Assembly (NCBI RefSeq): GCF_001649575.2
Contig: NC_051439.1
Location: 17,176,008-17,240,007, forward strand
From: Kryptolebias marmoratus
Taxonomy: Eukaryota > Chordata > Actinopteri > Cyprinodontiformes > Rivulidae
Direction of reading: 5' to 3'
Length of the DNA stretch: 64,000 nt
Part shown: positions 12,416 to 22,833 of the stretch, piece by piece
How positions within the stretch are numbered: position 1 is the first letter of the stretch
How the letters are laid out: every line of letters begins with the position of its first letter
Notes under the pieces: generated by a model
The model's database searches: none
Seen by the model: the letters and a program-made list of their open reading frames with translations, nothing else
What the model was told of the DNA's origin: nothing
Program-made: the position numbers and the translations under genes

Positions 12416-15400
12416 TCAAGTTTTGGACTTTGGAAGCAATTTGCATAACTGGTCATCTCATATCTGGCTGTATAAATACACTTGTCCACCTCGGATTACA
12501 GTTCAGCTTGATTAGTATTTTCTCACTTTTTGCCTTATGTCCAAGAAGTGATCAAGTGTAAATGTCAAATGCTACAAAATCTACAAAAAGCTTTTGGTCT
12601 CATTTTTTCAAATATATCTATGAGATGAGTTTCCAAATCTAAAAGCATAATTTGCAAACTCAAAGGTGAGAAACTAAGCACACATTTTATGAACTTAGAA
12701 AACAGATTTCTGTCAAGGTCTGCTTTATTTCCTTGTTCCATACTTATGAAGTACTTTTTAGCAGTTTTCTGAAGTCTAGACAGTATGTGCCAACTGAGCT
12801 GTAAATGTAGTTCAGTTCACTACATCAAGCTAAAAGGAAAAAAAAAGTCAATTGTGTGTCACTAACCAGTCTGATGCATTTAAAAGGCAAATACTAACGA
12901 AACAGCATGACTTAACTCAATGGCCTGCTGAGATTGTATACCAACAAAACACATGTGGGCACACACACACAAACCATTGATCAGCCCATCAATCACTGGC
13001 CAATAAGGATAGCCAGTGGCCACCAACACTCAGATTATTGTGCTCGGTGACCCAGAGGTCAGTGGTAAGTAGTTGAGCCCTCCACAAAAGGACTGCATCA
13101 TGTACTTTCCACATACAGTGGAGCTGCCGCCGGCACCGTTATGAATAGACACATGGCAGGCCTGCCCACAGATGGGATGTGAACGGGGGGATGAGGGGGT
13201 TGTTGCCGTGGTGAAGGAGCACAAGCGGAGGTAACAGACTGAGACAATGGTGCTGATGAAAGGCAGGTTTCGTGCCTGGACTTTGGGGAGGGAGATTATT
13301 GGGAGAAAAGTTCCCCATCAAACTGGTTAACACAGGGACAAGGAGGGGGTGGACAGACCGGCAGAACTCTGCAGATCGCCGACACAAAGCCACCCCCGTG
13401 CGCCCGTGAGCTGCCAGCTGTTCAAACGTGTGACCAACACAATGCCAAACAGATACACTTAGTAAATGTGCACATCTGTGTAGGCTGCAGTCATTTGTGT
13501 CTTGTAGTTGTTTTAATGTGATTTCAGAACTTCTCCTCACAGACACTTAACATAATTTTGATTTTTGAAAGTTCAGTGATTTAACAAATCCAACAATACA
13601 AGTAGAAGCCAAAGTTCGTTATGAAAGTAACTGTCACTTAATATTTGATAGTTTGTGTATCTTTAAGACAATGCACAAATGTACAACATAATTATTTTAT
13701 TTTTATTTACATGGATTAAATGAAAATTACAGAAAAAGGGTATTTTCACTCCTCTACCTGCAGATACAACAGCAGTCACTGAAAGAGACATTGAACTTTG
13801 TACACAACTAAAAATATTAAACATTTTAAAAACTTTGTTTCAAGGATATGAATGAAAAAAATGGTATGACAAACTAATGAAATACATTCTTTAAGATTTT
13901 CAAGCTTATTTTTAGTAACTGTAAATTCATAACTTTTTCTAGGAAACACAATTTTTCAAAGTTCAGCAGTATTCTGCTTCATAGATGTGAATATTCAGAT
14001 TCTGATCCATATCACTGAAACCCAAAATGTTTATTTAGAGGACAGAAGACTCCTTTTCTGGGTTGCTGAATAATTTTTGTGAAAAAAAATTATCTTCAGT
14101 GTTAAAGACTGAACATTTTGGTTTCAATTTAGGATTTAAAGTTGTGTTTATTTTTTTATTAAGTGATGATAGTGACAATCAAGCTGTCATCATTTGGGTC
14201 CAACCAACCTGAAGGCCAACATCTGGACCTGGTTCCTCTACCTCCTGATGACGGTCTGCTCCGCAACCGGTTCTCCTCTGTCTCCTTTCACTCTCACCCC
14301 CTCCGAGCTGTCTGTCCTCCCTCGGGGTGATTGTGGGGTAATTTATGAAGTTCTAGCAGCATGGAGCAGGCCAGTGTATGGGACAGCCTGCTGACCGAGC
14401 CCCATTCAGCTCCAGAAAAGACGGCCTGGACTCCTTTCATCCTCCTGCGCTCGAACACCTCCTCCTGACTCCCCTCGCCCTGCAGCCTTCCACAGCATGC
14501 AATCCTCCACGGCCCCTTAAAGATGAAGGGGAAAGTTATTGGAGTCTTTAGTGACTCATAAACATCCTAGGGGATTTTTATACTGCCTTTGAGTCTTTTT
14601 GTTGCGGCTGAGATAATGCAATTGTTTCAGGCAGTGTAAATGAATAAATCACTGAGCAGTTTGTGATAACAAAGGGCAACACTCTCTATTCTCAGAAACA
14701 CTTGTCAGCCCCTTCAAACCCTCGGCAAAACAGTTTTATATCTTCTTCTCCAGATATTACTCAGGAGAAAACATGAATCTGCAGATAAAGCAAACCGACC
14801 CATCGTATACATTTCTGCTATGATATGTAATAAATATTAAAGAAAAAGTGTGAAAACCAAAGGTTGCCGTTTCATTCTTTACTTACTCTGCTACAGCCTA
14901 GATTAAAACCCAGAAGATCGAAGCACTAATCCAGTTAAACAATGAGCAGCGAAGAGTGAAGGAGGCCTTATGGTACACAGCACAGGTTTGCTCTTCAGCT
15001 TAGCGCTTTATTGAGCCATGATAGGTCCTAATCTTGCCTGATCCTCTGTCACTACAAGCATATGCCTGTGATAATGCCCTCATTTTCTGGTCACCTGAGC
15101 ACTTTCACTAGAGAGCACCCCAGGAGGCAGCAGAAAGCCGGTCTCTGAAGCCTAAAAAAAGGATGCTCAGAGCTCCCAATTGGATGAAGGGTCCTGAAAG
15201 GTGCCATCTTGAGAAGAAAGTCAAATACTCTAATGCAGGGTTAAAAACTGAAGGATTATATGGAAACATGGAAGGTGGCTACGCTTTCTGTTGGAAAAAT
15301 ACAAAGCTCAGAGACCTTTGTGTCTCTCTGTGTGGCCCGTTGCCTACACAAACACATGAATAAGAATAAGAATGATTGGGCGAATGGGACTTATGTGGCT

Positions 15401-16090
15401 CATGCATGCCAAAATGGAGTAAGAGAAGTACTGATTGCACTCCATTATTCTGCTAGAGTCCCTTCAAATCTCTATATATGCTGATTGTGAGCCGATCGAT
15501 CCCCAACCACTTCTTTTAGTTGTTTGTTTTTACTGATGTGTTGCATATTCTTTTAAAATATGTACAATTGACAAAATCGGCAATCAAACTTGGTATCAGT
15601 GAAAGTTTTCTTTAATTTAAATACAATTCATTAAAACGTATTTGGAATTCTGGAGTAAAATTGTGACATGAAATCAAGCATAAAAAGCTCTGAAAGACTG
15701 GACGATTATGTCCAACATTGTTAATTAGGATTCGACCCAATTAATAAAGAAGAATCCTGCAGCCACATTGGCTCAGAGCCTAACGATGGGAAAATCCATA
15801 TGCTCCAAATAACTGGCTTATATTATCGCTCAAGATTCCCCCAATTATAATATCACTGAAATCTGGCTAAGCCAAAGCACCCTGTGAGGCCCCCTGATGG
15901 AGCAGTGGTGGGGGGTCTTAAGAACCCTCTTGAATCCTTCTTCCTCTTAAATCCATGAGTGGAATCAATTTTCAAAGACTTTTTGCTTTGACGTATTGCA
16001 CACGCTAACATACAAACCACTGCGAGAGCGACATCAGACATTTAAAATCAAAGGAGAAAATGTATGTAACATGAAATACATCATTATTAG
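12416..16090. other. Intergenic DNA upstream of olig4
   Basis: No gene found. About 12985-13545, 14190-14700 and 15720-15930 look like unique, less AT-rich sequence and are candidates for conserved non-coding elements. The 135-codon minus-strand ORF at 13139-13546 has no recognisable domain. A short CA run lies at 12960-12970. Confidence 0.4.
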
Positions 16091-16210
16091 TTCCATCAAG
16101 GAAGTTGTGTTTTTGGTAGTATTGGTTGGTTTGTGTGTTTGTTTGTTTGTCTGTTAGCAAGTTTAACTCCAGGATGGATGTTTTAAAGATAAATAGGACA
16201 ACTTACAGTC
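16091..16210 (+). repeat. Degenerate copy of a TTTGTTTGTTAGCAA-type dispersed repeat
   Basis: CCATCAAGGAAGTTGTGTTT, a GTTTGTTTGTTTGTCTG run and TTAGCAA, in this order, resemble the 5' part of a fish repeat related to copy 1 at 8095. The 3' part has decayed or is missing. Confidence 0.4.
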
Positions 16211-17167
16211 AAGTTTGGTTTCATGAATTAGGATTTTCTTCAATACTGAATGCTGAAAGATATTTTTAAAGTGTGTTTCAATCCAAGACACAACAACAAC
16301 ACAAAATACAATGAATAATTAAACAAATAAATCATTAAACAGTGTGGAAAAAACAAACCTTTTTGTGGGTTAAGATGAATATTGAAGATGATGTAAAAGG
16401 ACAGCTGAAGAAGAGCGTGCTGGTGTTAGGTAAAACAAACCAAGGAGTCCTACAGTGTTTCAAACAGAACAATATAAACAGTTTCTCAAGCTCCCACACA
16501 TTTCAATTATGATGTTTATATATTTTTTTTTCCACTTAAAAAAACCTGAATAAAATCTTGGATGAAAGCTTAGCAGCGGCTGTTCTCCCAGCAGGAGTCT
16601 GTGATATATATCAGTGCAGGGCCCACACAATTGATGTTTTTGCATATCTCTTTTTGCTATTGTGGAGAATATAATTCTAGGATGCATTTTAAATAAACAA
16701 CTTAAACCTCTTCTATTTTCACACTTGAGAATTTGGCACACCGGAGGCAGGAAATTCCCAAACTCAGCGGTGAAATCCAGCCTCAGAGCACCACAGACAT
16801 ACAGAGAAACATGTGCCAAAAGACGAGCACATGCAGCGTGCACGTCTGAAGACTGAAAGAAACTTTTCCATCTTAAATAAGTGAGATTCTACACTTCCTC
16901 TAAAAGTGAACAAATGCAGTTATAAAATTAAAAAGTGCTAGAAACTTTACAACTGAATTAGGAGTGAACAATGCTTTTTCTGCTTGTTTAGTAGCTTTTT
17001 AACTACCTCCTCCCGAAATGAAGGACCCCCCTTCCAGTGATAGTGATGTGATTTCACAGACTGTTTGGAGAGTTGAGTCAAATTTACTTGACCTCCTTTG
17101 TTTTAAGCTCTTGGTTGAATTGTACCTAGTCTGCCATTAACGCTGCTCTTTATACATTCAAGCCCCT

Positions 17168-17216
17168 CATATGGTGCCTCATACCTTTCTCCAAAGTGTC
17201 TCATGGATACCATATG
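17168..17216. promoter_or_regulatory. Inverted pair of CATATG E-boxes upstream of olig4
   Basis: CATATGGT at 17168-17175 and its exact inverse ACCATATG at 17209-17216 lie about 390 bp upstream of the TATA box. CATATG is an E-box variant of the CANNTG class bound by bHLH proteins, including the Olig family, so self-regulation or neural bHLH input is possible. Confidence 0.35.
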
Positions 17217-17470
17217 TAAATAAGGCCTTGGAGGCATCATCTATCTGGTGTCACGGAAGAAGGCAATAAAAACTGTGGCCTGTTGAACTCAGGGGTTAAC
17301 ACTCTCACTTTCACTTCACTTAAAGGTCAAAAAAACAACTACTAAAATATGGATTTGATCAATTTTTATTATAAACCATAAACTGACTGATGTTTCCATG
17401 ATCCTTACAGCTCAACACAACATGTGAACATTAATGTGTTGGGGATTCATCAGCTTAAGGGGAGTTAAAG

Positions 17471-17528
17471 CGGGCGAGGGAAGGTGAAGTGGGGGCTGCA
17501 AGAAGGGGGTGTTAGAGGGGGGGTGAAA
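17471..17528 (+). promoter_or_regulatory. G-rich promoter tract with G-quadruplex potential
   Basis: Five G runs of three to eight bases, separated by short loops, lie about 80-135 bp upstream of the TATA box of olig4. The tract could bind Sp/KLF factors or form a relaxed quadruplex on the plus strand. Neither is shown by the sequence alone. Confidence 0.35.
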
Positions 17529-17568
17529 GTGTGTCCCTTCTGCAATTGGTTGTGGCCCTAAGTGTCTC

Positions 17569-17594
17569 ATTATGCAGTTTATTGTTCCTTTGTT
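17569..17594 (+). promoter_or_regulatory. POU-like plus tandem Sox-like sites in the olig4 proximal promoter
   Basis: ATTATGCA (octamer-like) at 17569-17576 is followed by ATTGTT at 17581-17586 and CTTTGTT at 17588-17594, both Sox HMG-box core variants. They sit 11-36 bp upstream of the TATA box. An inverted CCAAT box (ATTGG) lies at 17545-17549. Sox/POU composites are typical of neural-progenitor genes, which fits an Olig gene. Confidence 0.4.
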
Positions 17595-17604
17595 GTGTCT
17601 GGAG

Positions 17605-17611
17605 TATAAAA
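17605..17611 (+). promoter_or_regulatory. TATA box of olig4
   Basis: TATAAAA lies 194 bp upstream of the start codon. Transcription would be expected to begin near 17635, giving a 5' UTR of about 160 bases without an intron. Confidence 0.7.
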
Positions 17612-17798
17612 ACGCACCAGCAGGCCCATGTGGTGACAGTTTTGAAACACTCTCACTCCTGTGGACAGACTGGTCATCAAACTAAGCAGCACAGATTCTC
17701 TGTAACTCTTTGGAAAAAAGATTTTAAAGCATTTGCTGCATTTAAGTTTGAGCTTTCTGGGTTTGAGAGTTTAATTTTTGGTTGAATTTTCTGTTAAA

Positions 17799-18572
17799 AT
17801 GGATTCGGACGCCAGTTCCACCTGCAGCCGCTCTTCTTCCCCAGACCTGGTGGTGGATGACTCTGCTGGGAGTTTTTTCTCCAACAAGATGTTCCAGAAA
17901 TACTGCCAGGAGAACAGGCAGAGCAGCGAGGCCAGCCAAGGCAGAATGGAGCACTGCAGTGATGGAGGTGGAAAGGCCAAAAGCAGGTCTGAGCTCAGCA
18001 AAGAAGAGATGCAGGACCTGAGGCTCAAAGTCAACAGTCGGGAGAGGAAGAGGATGCATGACCTGAACCAAGCCATGGACGGCCTGAGGGAGGTTATGCC
18101 ATATGCTCATGGACCTTCTGTTCGCAAACTTTCAAAAATTTCCACCTTGCTGCTAGCTCGTAATTATATCCTCATGCTGTCCAGCTCCTTGGAGGAGATG
18201 AAGAAGCTGGTTGGGGATGTTTATAGTGGCAGCGCTGCCGCACAGAGCCGCTCCACTGCTCATCACGCTATCACCCCTGCAGCCACATCTGCCCACCTCC
18301 CTCTACATCCTCTGGCCCAATCTCTTCACTCTCTAGTGGGCAGCGCACCTACAGCTCTGCAGCATCACTCCTCTTCTCCCTCTTCAGCTCCACACTCCCC
18401 TCCGTCAGCCACCTTCCTGGGATTTCATGCTCCAGTCCAGGGCCTTCTGAAGGACCCGCTCCATCTGAGCAGCTCCTACAGGCACTTCCCTGGCATGCCC
18501 TGCCCATGTACACTCTGCCAACCTCTGCCCACTGCTACCTCCACATTACACAGCTTGTCTATGAACAAATGA
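17799..18572 (+). CDS. olig4: Oligodendrocyte transcription factor 4 (Olig-family bHLH)
   Basis: The product is a nuclear bHLH transcription factor of 257 residues that would bind E-boxes as a dimer; Olig proteins pattern neural progenitors and specify neurons or oligodendrocytes. It starts MDSDASS with a serine-rich segment, like other Olig proteins. The basic region and helix-loop-helix occupy about residues 78-137 (basic region [12 protein letters not shown] at 79-90, loop [11 protein letters not shown], second helix [13 protein letters not shown]). The C-terminus is rich in Ser, Pro and His and keeps the Olig motif [10 protein letters not shown]. The ATG at 17799 is preferred over an upstream in-frame TTG because it has a good context and gives the canonical N-terminus. 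It is a single exon, normal for Olig genes. It lacks the serine/threonine homopolymer of Olig2 and the MNSDSSS start and His run of Olig3, hence olig4 by elimination. The family is certain, the paralogue likely. Confidence 0.9.
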   Translation: MDSDASSTCSRSSSPDLVVDDSAGSFFSNKMFQKYCQENRQSSEASQGRMEHCSDGGGKAKSRSELSKEEMQDLRLKVNSRERKRMHDLNQAMDGLREVMPYAHGPSVRKLSKISTLLLARNYILMLSSSLEEMKKLVGDVYSGSAAAQSRSTAHHAITPAATSAHLPLHPLAQSLHSLVGSAPTALQHHSSSPSSAPHSPPSATFLGFHAPVQGLLKDPLHLSSSYRHFPGMPCPCTLCQPLPTATSTLHSLSMNK

Positions 18573-18858
18573 GTAGAACTCTCTTATAATTGACTGTTTC
18601 TGTTTGGATCAGTGCACAGAACCAAACACCTAACAGGTGAAAGGACTAATTACATGCAGCCTGGTGCCAGACTTGTACATTTTGTACATATAAACAGCTG
18701 CTATTTGTCACTGATTTGTTTCTTCTGCTTTTATGAAACTCTAATATTCTAAATGCACCGGATATTTTATTGGAGCAGCAATGTGATGCTGATGCGTTTG
18801 TTGATGACTCATTGTGAGAACATATGTTTGATATTGTGGAGGATTTCTATTTTCCTAA

Positions 18859-18864
18859 ATTAAA
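18859..18864 (+). terminator. Polyadenylation signal ATTAAA of olig4
   Basis: The common variant ATTAAA lies 287 bp after the stop codon and is the first plausible signal. It gives a 3' UTR of about 310 bases. A T-rich tract follows at about 18887-18912. Confidence 0.5.
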
Positions 18865-18879
18865 ATACATTTAAAAAAT

Positions 18880-21800
18880 AACTTGTGTTTCCTTTCTTCA
18901 TCATTTATTTTTCCTGACTGCAGTTTACCATACATAACAGTGTTTTTTTAAATTAAGGTACCATGTGATTTTTTTTTTCCATTTGGCAAACGTTTCTCAG
19001 TACAAATAATGGATGTATGAGTATAAATGCTTTGAAGACCAAAAAAACAACATCTTTTAGGAACAGAAGGGCTTTTGACAGTACTCTGACAGGCCAAAAA
19101 TAATACTTAGGACAGAGTGTCATTTGTTGCAAACCAGTTTTGGACAGCTTAACCTCTAAAGAGTTAAATAGGGACAGGAGGGGAAGACAATACAGCAGCA
19201 CAGAAGCTGTATGTGGTGTTCTTGAGCCAGGGGACCATCAATCTTCACCTCAACAGGGTGTAGGAGATGAAAGGACGACACAGGCGCCAGGACGGCGCGT
19301 CACTTTTGTCAGACGTAGGCGAGGGACACAACGATGTCCTCAGCTGTAGGCCAGCCATTTGTCACTGTCTCATATGATTATGGATATAGGCACACAAAGG
19401 ACAAAATTAAAGCAGAGGACATAGCCTGTTCACCCAAAAAACCTGCAATTTAATCTGAATCTTTTTTGTTAATATTTCCACACATTCTAACTTTGCAGTT
19501 ACTGGTAGCTGCATTAGTGATAAAAGTCAAATTTTAGCTGATTCACAAAGATGATTGCTCTAACAAACCATAAACAGGGTTCTATGTAAACAAAACACAC
19601 TGAGTGTCATGAACATGATTTAGTCAAACAACCCAGCAATGGCTGTCATGAACATGATTTAGTCAAACAACCCAGCAATGGCTGGCCTTCACTTAGCAAC
19701 AAATCAAGCGTGTAAAATACATGCTTATCCTCCCACGGCTGACAGATGAGTTGGAGATCAGGGGAGAATGAAGAGATGTAACTCATTCTCACCCACCACC
19801 TCCTCCACGGAGCGCTGAAGAGGTCTGAACAATAGCCATGCGTGGGACACAAAGGCAGGGGGAGTCAAAGCTCTCGTGCCTGGGACACAGACCCCCTCCA
19901 TTCAATCTACATTTCATCATGGTAACAAGCTCTGTCGGGCCAAAAGGCCTGACACCCTCGCTCACCACAAAGGCGGTTAGCTCTAATATATGAGGCTATT
20001 GACACTGTAAAGAGCTCCTGTCAGCGCTGGGGGATTGTCAGCTGTGGGATGTCTCAGTGGGGGGAGGCAGCTGCCAGCCAAACCAAGCGGTGGAGCTTCT
20101 GTCGTGGTTACCGACTCTGCAGCGTCACCTGGTCCCTGCTCCCTTGACACAGAGACCCCAGTCCTCCCACATATCCCCCCCCCCCTCCTTTATTGGGGCA
20201 CAGGTGGGAATGGGAAGCAGAACACATTGAGGAGATTAGTGGGGATCGGCCTCCTTTTGCTCGAGGTAGATAATTAGAGACACTGACTTGTGCAAAAGCT
20301 GGTGTTTCCTGATTGACACCAGATGGTGTTAACCCACAATGTGGCATCAGTGGTCTGGAGAGTCTGCACATGTGTGTGCGTGTGTGTGGGTGTGAAGACT
20401 GTGGTGTGTAATGGATATGCTTCTTAAATCATACAATATGGGCATGTCCTCTGTGTACTATTACGGTCAGCCTCTGCTGTCATCAGTGTGGTCTTTAGCA
20501 TACGTTCAGCAGCAGTGGTAGCACTAGTTTGAGTTTCAGTGTTAAAACACTCCAAAAATGTTATGGATTCAACAGTCAGAGGAAAAATGCACATTTTATG
20601 TTGTTTAGAATTTTACAAAAACATATGTGCAATACATTTGAGCTGTCTGAACTAGAGGTTTGAAAACAATGTATCTCAAAAAAGCTTTTTTATAAAAAAG
20701 TGTCAAGATTTAAGCCCTTGAAAGTATTTTGCTCAAAATAATGAGGATATTTTAACATTTTCCACAACTTCAAGTCATCTTTGTAAAAAGAAAAATCCAC
20801 ATGAATTATAATCCATAAATTAGGCTTGTTCTATTGAAAATTAAAAAATGTAATATTGCTTCATTGATCCAGTAATGTAGAAATAGAAAAGCCAGATTTT
20901 AGTTCTTTATTGTAACTAAAATGGAAAAGAACACTGCGGTCAACTCTGACAATAGAAATACCTTAAATGTAATATTTATATTTTGTCTCATCTCAGAGTT
21001 AATAATTTAATTTACTAATAAAACATGTTTTTTTCTTATTTAAGCAGATATGCAAAAATGAAACAATTAGAACAAAAAAGCCTTTAATTACACACACACA
21101 CACAAAAGCTGTGATAGAATTACACATTCCTCTTTTGTTCGTTTAATGTCCTTGCTTATGTAGACAGATGGATAAGTTAACTGCTTCAGAAACTGATCAA
21201 TGGAGGACTTTTTATCCCAACTTGGCTCAGTTCAACCTGCACTGACAGAGTTAATTAGGGGACTGAAAGACCCAATTAAGGGGATTGAGGAGCCGGACAA
21301 GGGAGACATATTGGAGGACAAACGCACACATTGTGCAGCGTCTGGAGAAAGGGGAACTTCAATTAAGAGAGGACCCACTTCCAGAGGCTTGTTGCCTGTT
21401 CTTATTCATTTTGTGCTTGATAAAGCCCCCCTACACCTTCTTCATCCACCCAGAATACTGATGAGGGGAAAGCACAGCTGCTTGGGGTCAACACACATTT
21501 CCAATATGCTGAGCACATTTGCTCGCATGCACGTCCACAGATGTACAGAGGGGAGGAGGAGACTAATGACTGGATTCAGGCTGAGATTGCTAAATGCTGA
21601 TTAGTCGACAGAATGACTCAAGAAGAAAAGCTTTGGTCTTGGCACAATTATTTAGTTCTATACACAAGTTGTTGGTTAAATTGGTTGTAATAAAAAAAGC
21701 TCTTTGCATATATTTGAAATGTTAACGTTCCTCATGGAAAGTTTGTTCTTGAGATTGTCCTTCTTTGTTGTTGTGTCCAACAACCATTTCAAAAGCTGCA

Positions 21801-22680
21801 CTAATGCAGACCTTGGTGAATATATACACACTGAGGGACGCTCATAAGCTCCTGAGGTTTTAATTCTACAAGATTTGTCACATCTTTGCTAAAGATATTT
21901 GACCATAGAAACGTTGCTGCCAGTAATATGTTACTGATGTTTGCACTAAATGAGTATGTGCTGACATATGGTCTGAAAACGAGTTGCTTATGGCATTGGC
22001 GTTTCATTGTAAAAGTGCATTAATAGCTAATTGCCTGGCTTGGATTAGATAGCTTTCAAATATTCTAAAAACAGGATACAATGTTTTGTAATTACCATGA
22101 TTTATTGAAGCATAAAACAATACAATCTGATTTAAATGATTCTGAATTACTTTAGAGTCAAATACAGACATTGTTGATTATTTTTTGTGTATAAGAGGAT
22201 TTTTTTTTTCACTATATTTTTCCATTGAAGTTATATGCTTTGAATGGTTAGTTTTTAGCTTTGCTCAGTTTTGTGGTGTTTTGGTTCATAACACCTTTCC
22301 CTAAACTAACAGTAAAAAAAAAACAACTCAAATAATATGTTGTGTTTTTATTTATTTATTTGTTTGTTGCAGATTATATTTTTAAAGAGGCCTAAAATTG
22401 TAAAGCAATCACTCAAAACTGACAAAAACATTAAAGGGAAGTGTGAATTTGTTGACTAAAAACAAACTTAGAACTAGTTTTTCTATTTTATTTTAGATAT
22501 GATATTGACAAAATTAATTTGGAACAAAATCTTTAGAAACTTAATTGCCATCTTCACTTGCTGGAATAGGAAACTTAACTTCAAAATATTCTTATTTGTT
22601 GTTGTTGTTGTAATACGTCAAGATAACCAATTTTAAAAATAGGGAATGCGGTGTTTATGTCTTTATTTATTTAGTCTAAT
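18880..22680. other. Intergenic DNA between olig4 and bsdc1
   Basis: No further gene. It contains a C run near 20170, CA repeats near 21092-21105, a GTT repeat near 22597-22612 and the 39-bp tandem duplication at 19605. About 19700-20300 is GC-richer and may include conserved regulatory sequence, as may about 21200-21600. Confidence 0.45.
19605..19682. repeat. Perfect 39-bp tandem duplication
   Basis: A 39-base unit beginning TGTCATGAACATGATT occupies 19605-19643 and is repeated without a mismatch at 19644-19682. Identity of the two copies implies a recent duplication or an assembly artefact. Confidence 0.95.
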
Positions 22681-22720
22681 CGTAACTTTATTTCATTTCA
22701 CCGTTAGACCGCCGAGTTGT

Positions 22721-22797
22721 ACTCCAGTCCAGTTGGTGGCGCTGTCGCACCAAAGCGCTCCACGCCATCAACCGCCATTAAACAAAAGAAGAAGAAC
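22721..22797 (+). repeat. Promoter-associated teleost repeat (CCAGTTGGTGGCG ... AAGAAGAAG type)
   Basis: ACTCCAGTCCAGTTGGTGGC, then CGCACCAAAGCG, then CAACCGCCATTAAACAAAAG and AAGAAGAA form an ordered block that I recall from many fish 5' UTRs and promoters, ending in a GAA repeat. It ends 29 bp before the bsdc1 start codon, so it probably makes up part of the 5' UTR or core promoter. Family membership rests on memory; the position is seen directly. Confidence 0.5.
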
Positions 22798-22806
22798 TAA
22801 ATACTG

Positions 22807-22833
22807 ATGATGTCATCGTGTGAAGATGGCTGA
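22807..22833 (+). other. Upstream ORF overlapping the bsdc1 start codon
   Basis: Tandem ATGs at 22807 and 22810 open an 8-codon ORF ending in TGA at 22831-22833. It overlaps the bsdc1 start (22826) in another frame. If transcription starts upstream of 22807, this uORF would lower bsdc1 translation. A CRE-like TGATGTCATC lies in the same bases (22808-22817), so the segment may instead be promoter. Confidence 0.35.

Noticed and set aside
11934..12561. Glycine/proline-rich ORFs of 133 and 79 codons
   Set aside because: They are translations of the 53-bp minisatellite and one spans the run of N; there is no start context, domain or splice support.
13139..13546. 135-codon minus-strand ORF
   Set aside because: Composition is ordinary non-coding, with no domain, no promoter and no recognised homologue.
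17742..18110. Minus-strand ORFs opposite olig4
   Set aside because: Antisense shadows of the bHLH coding region.
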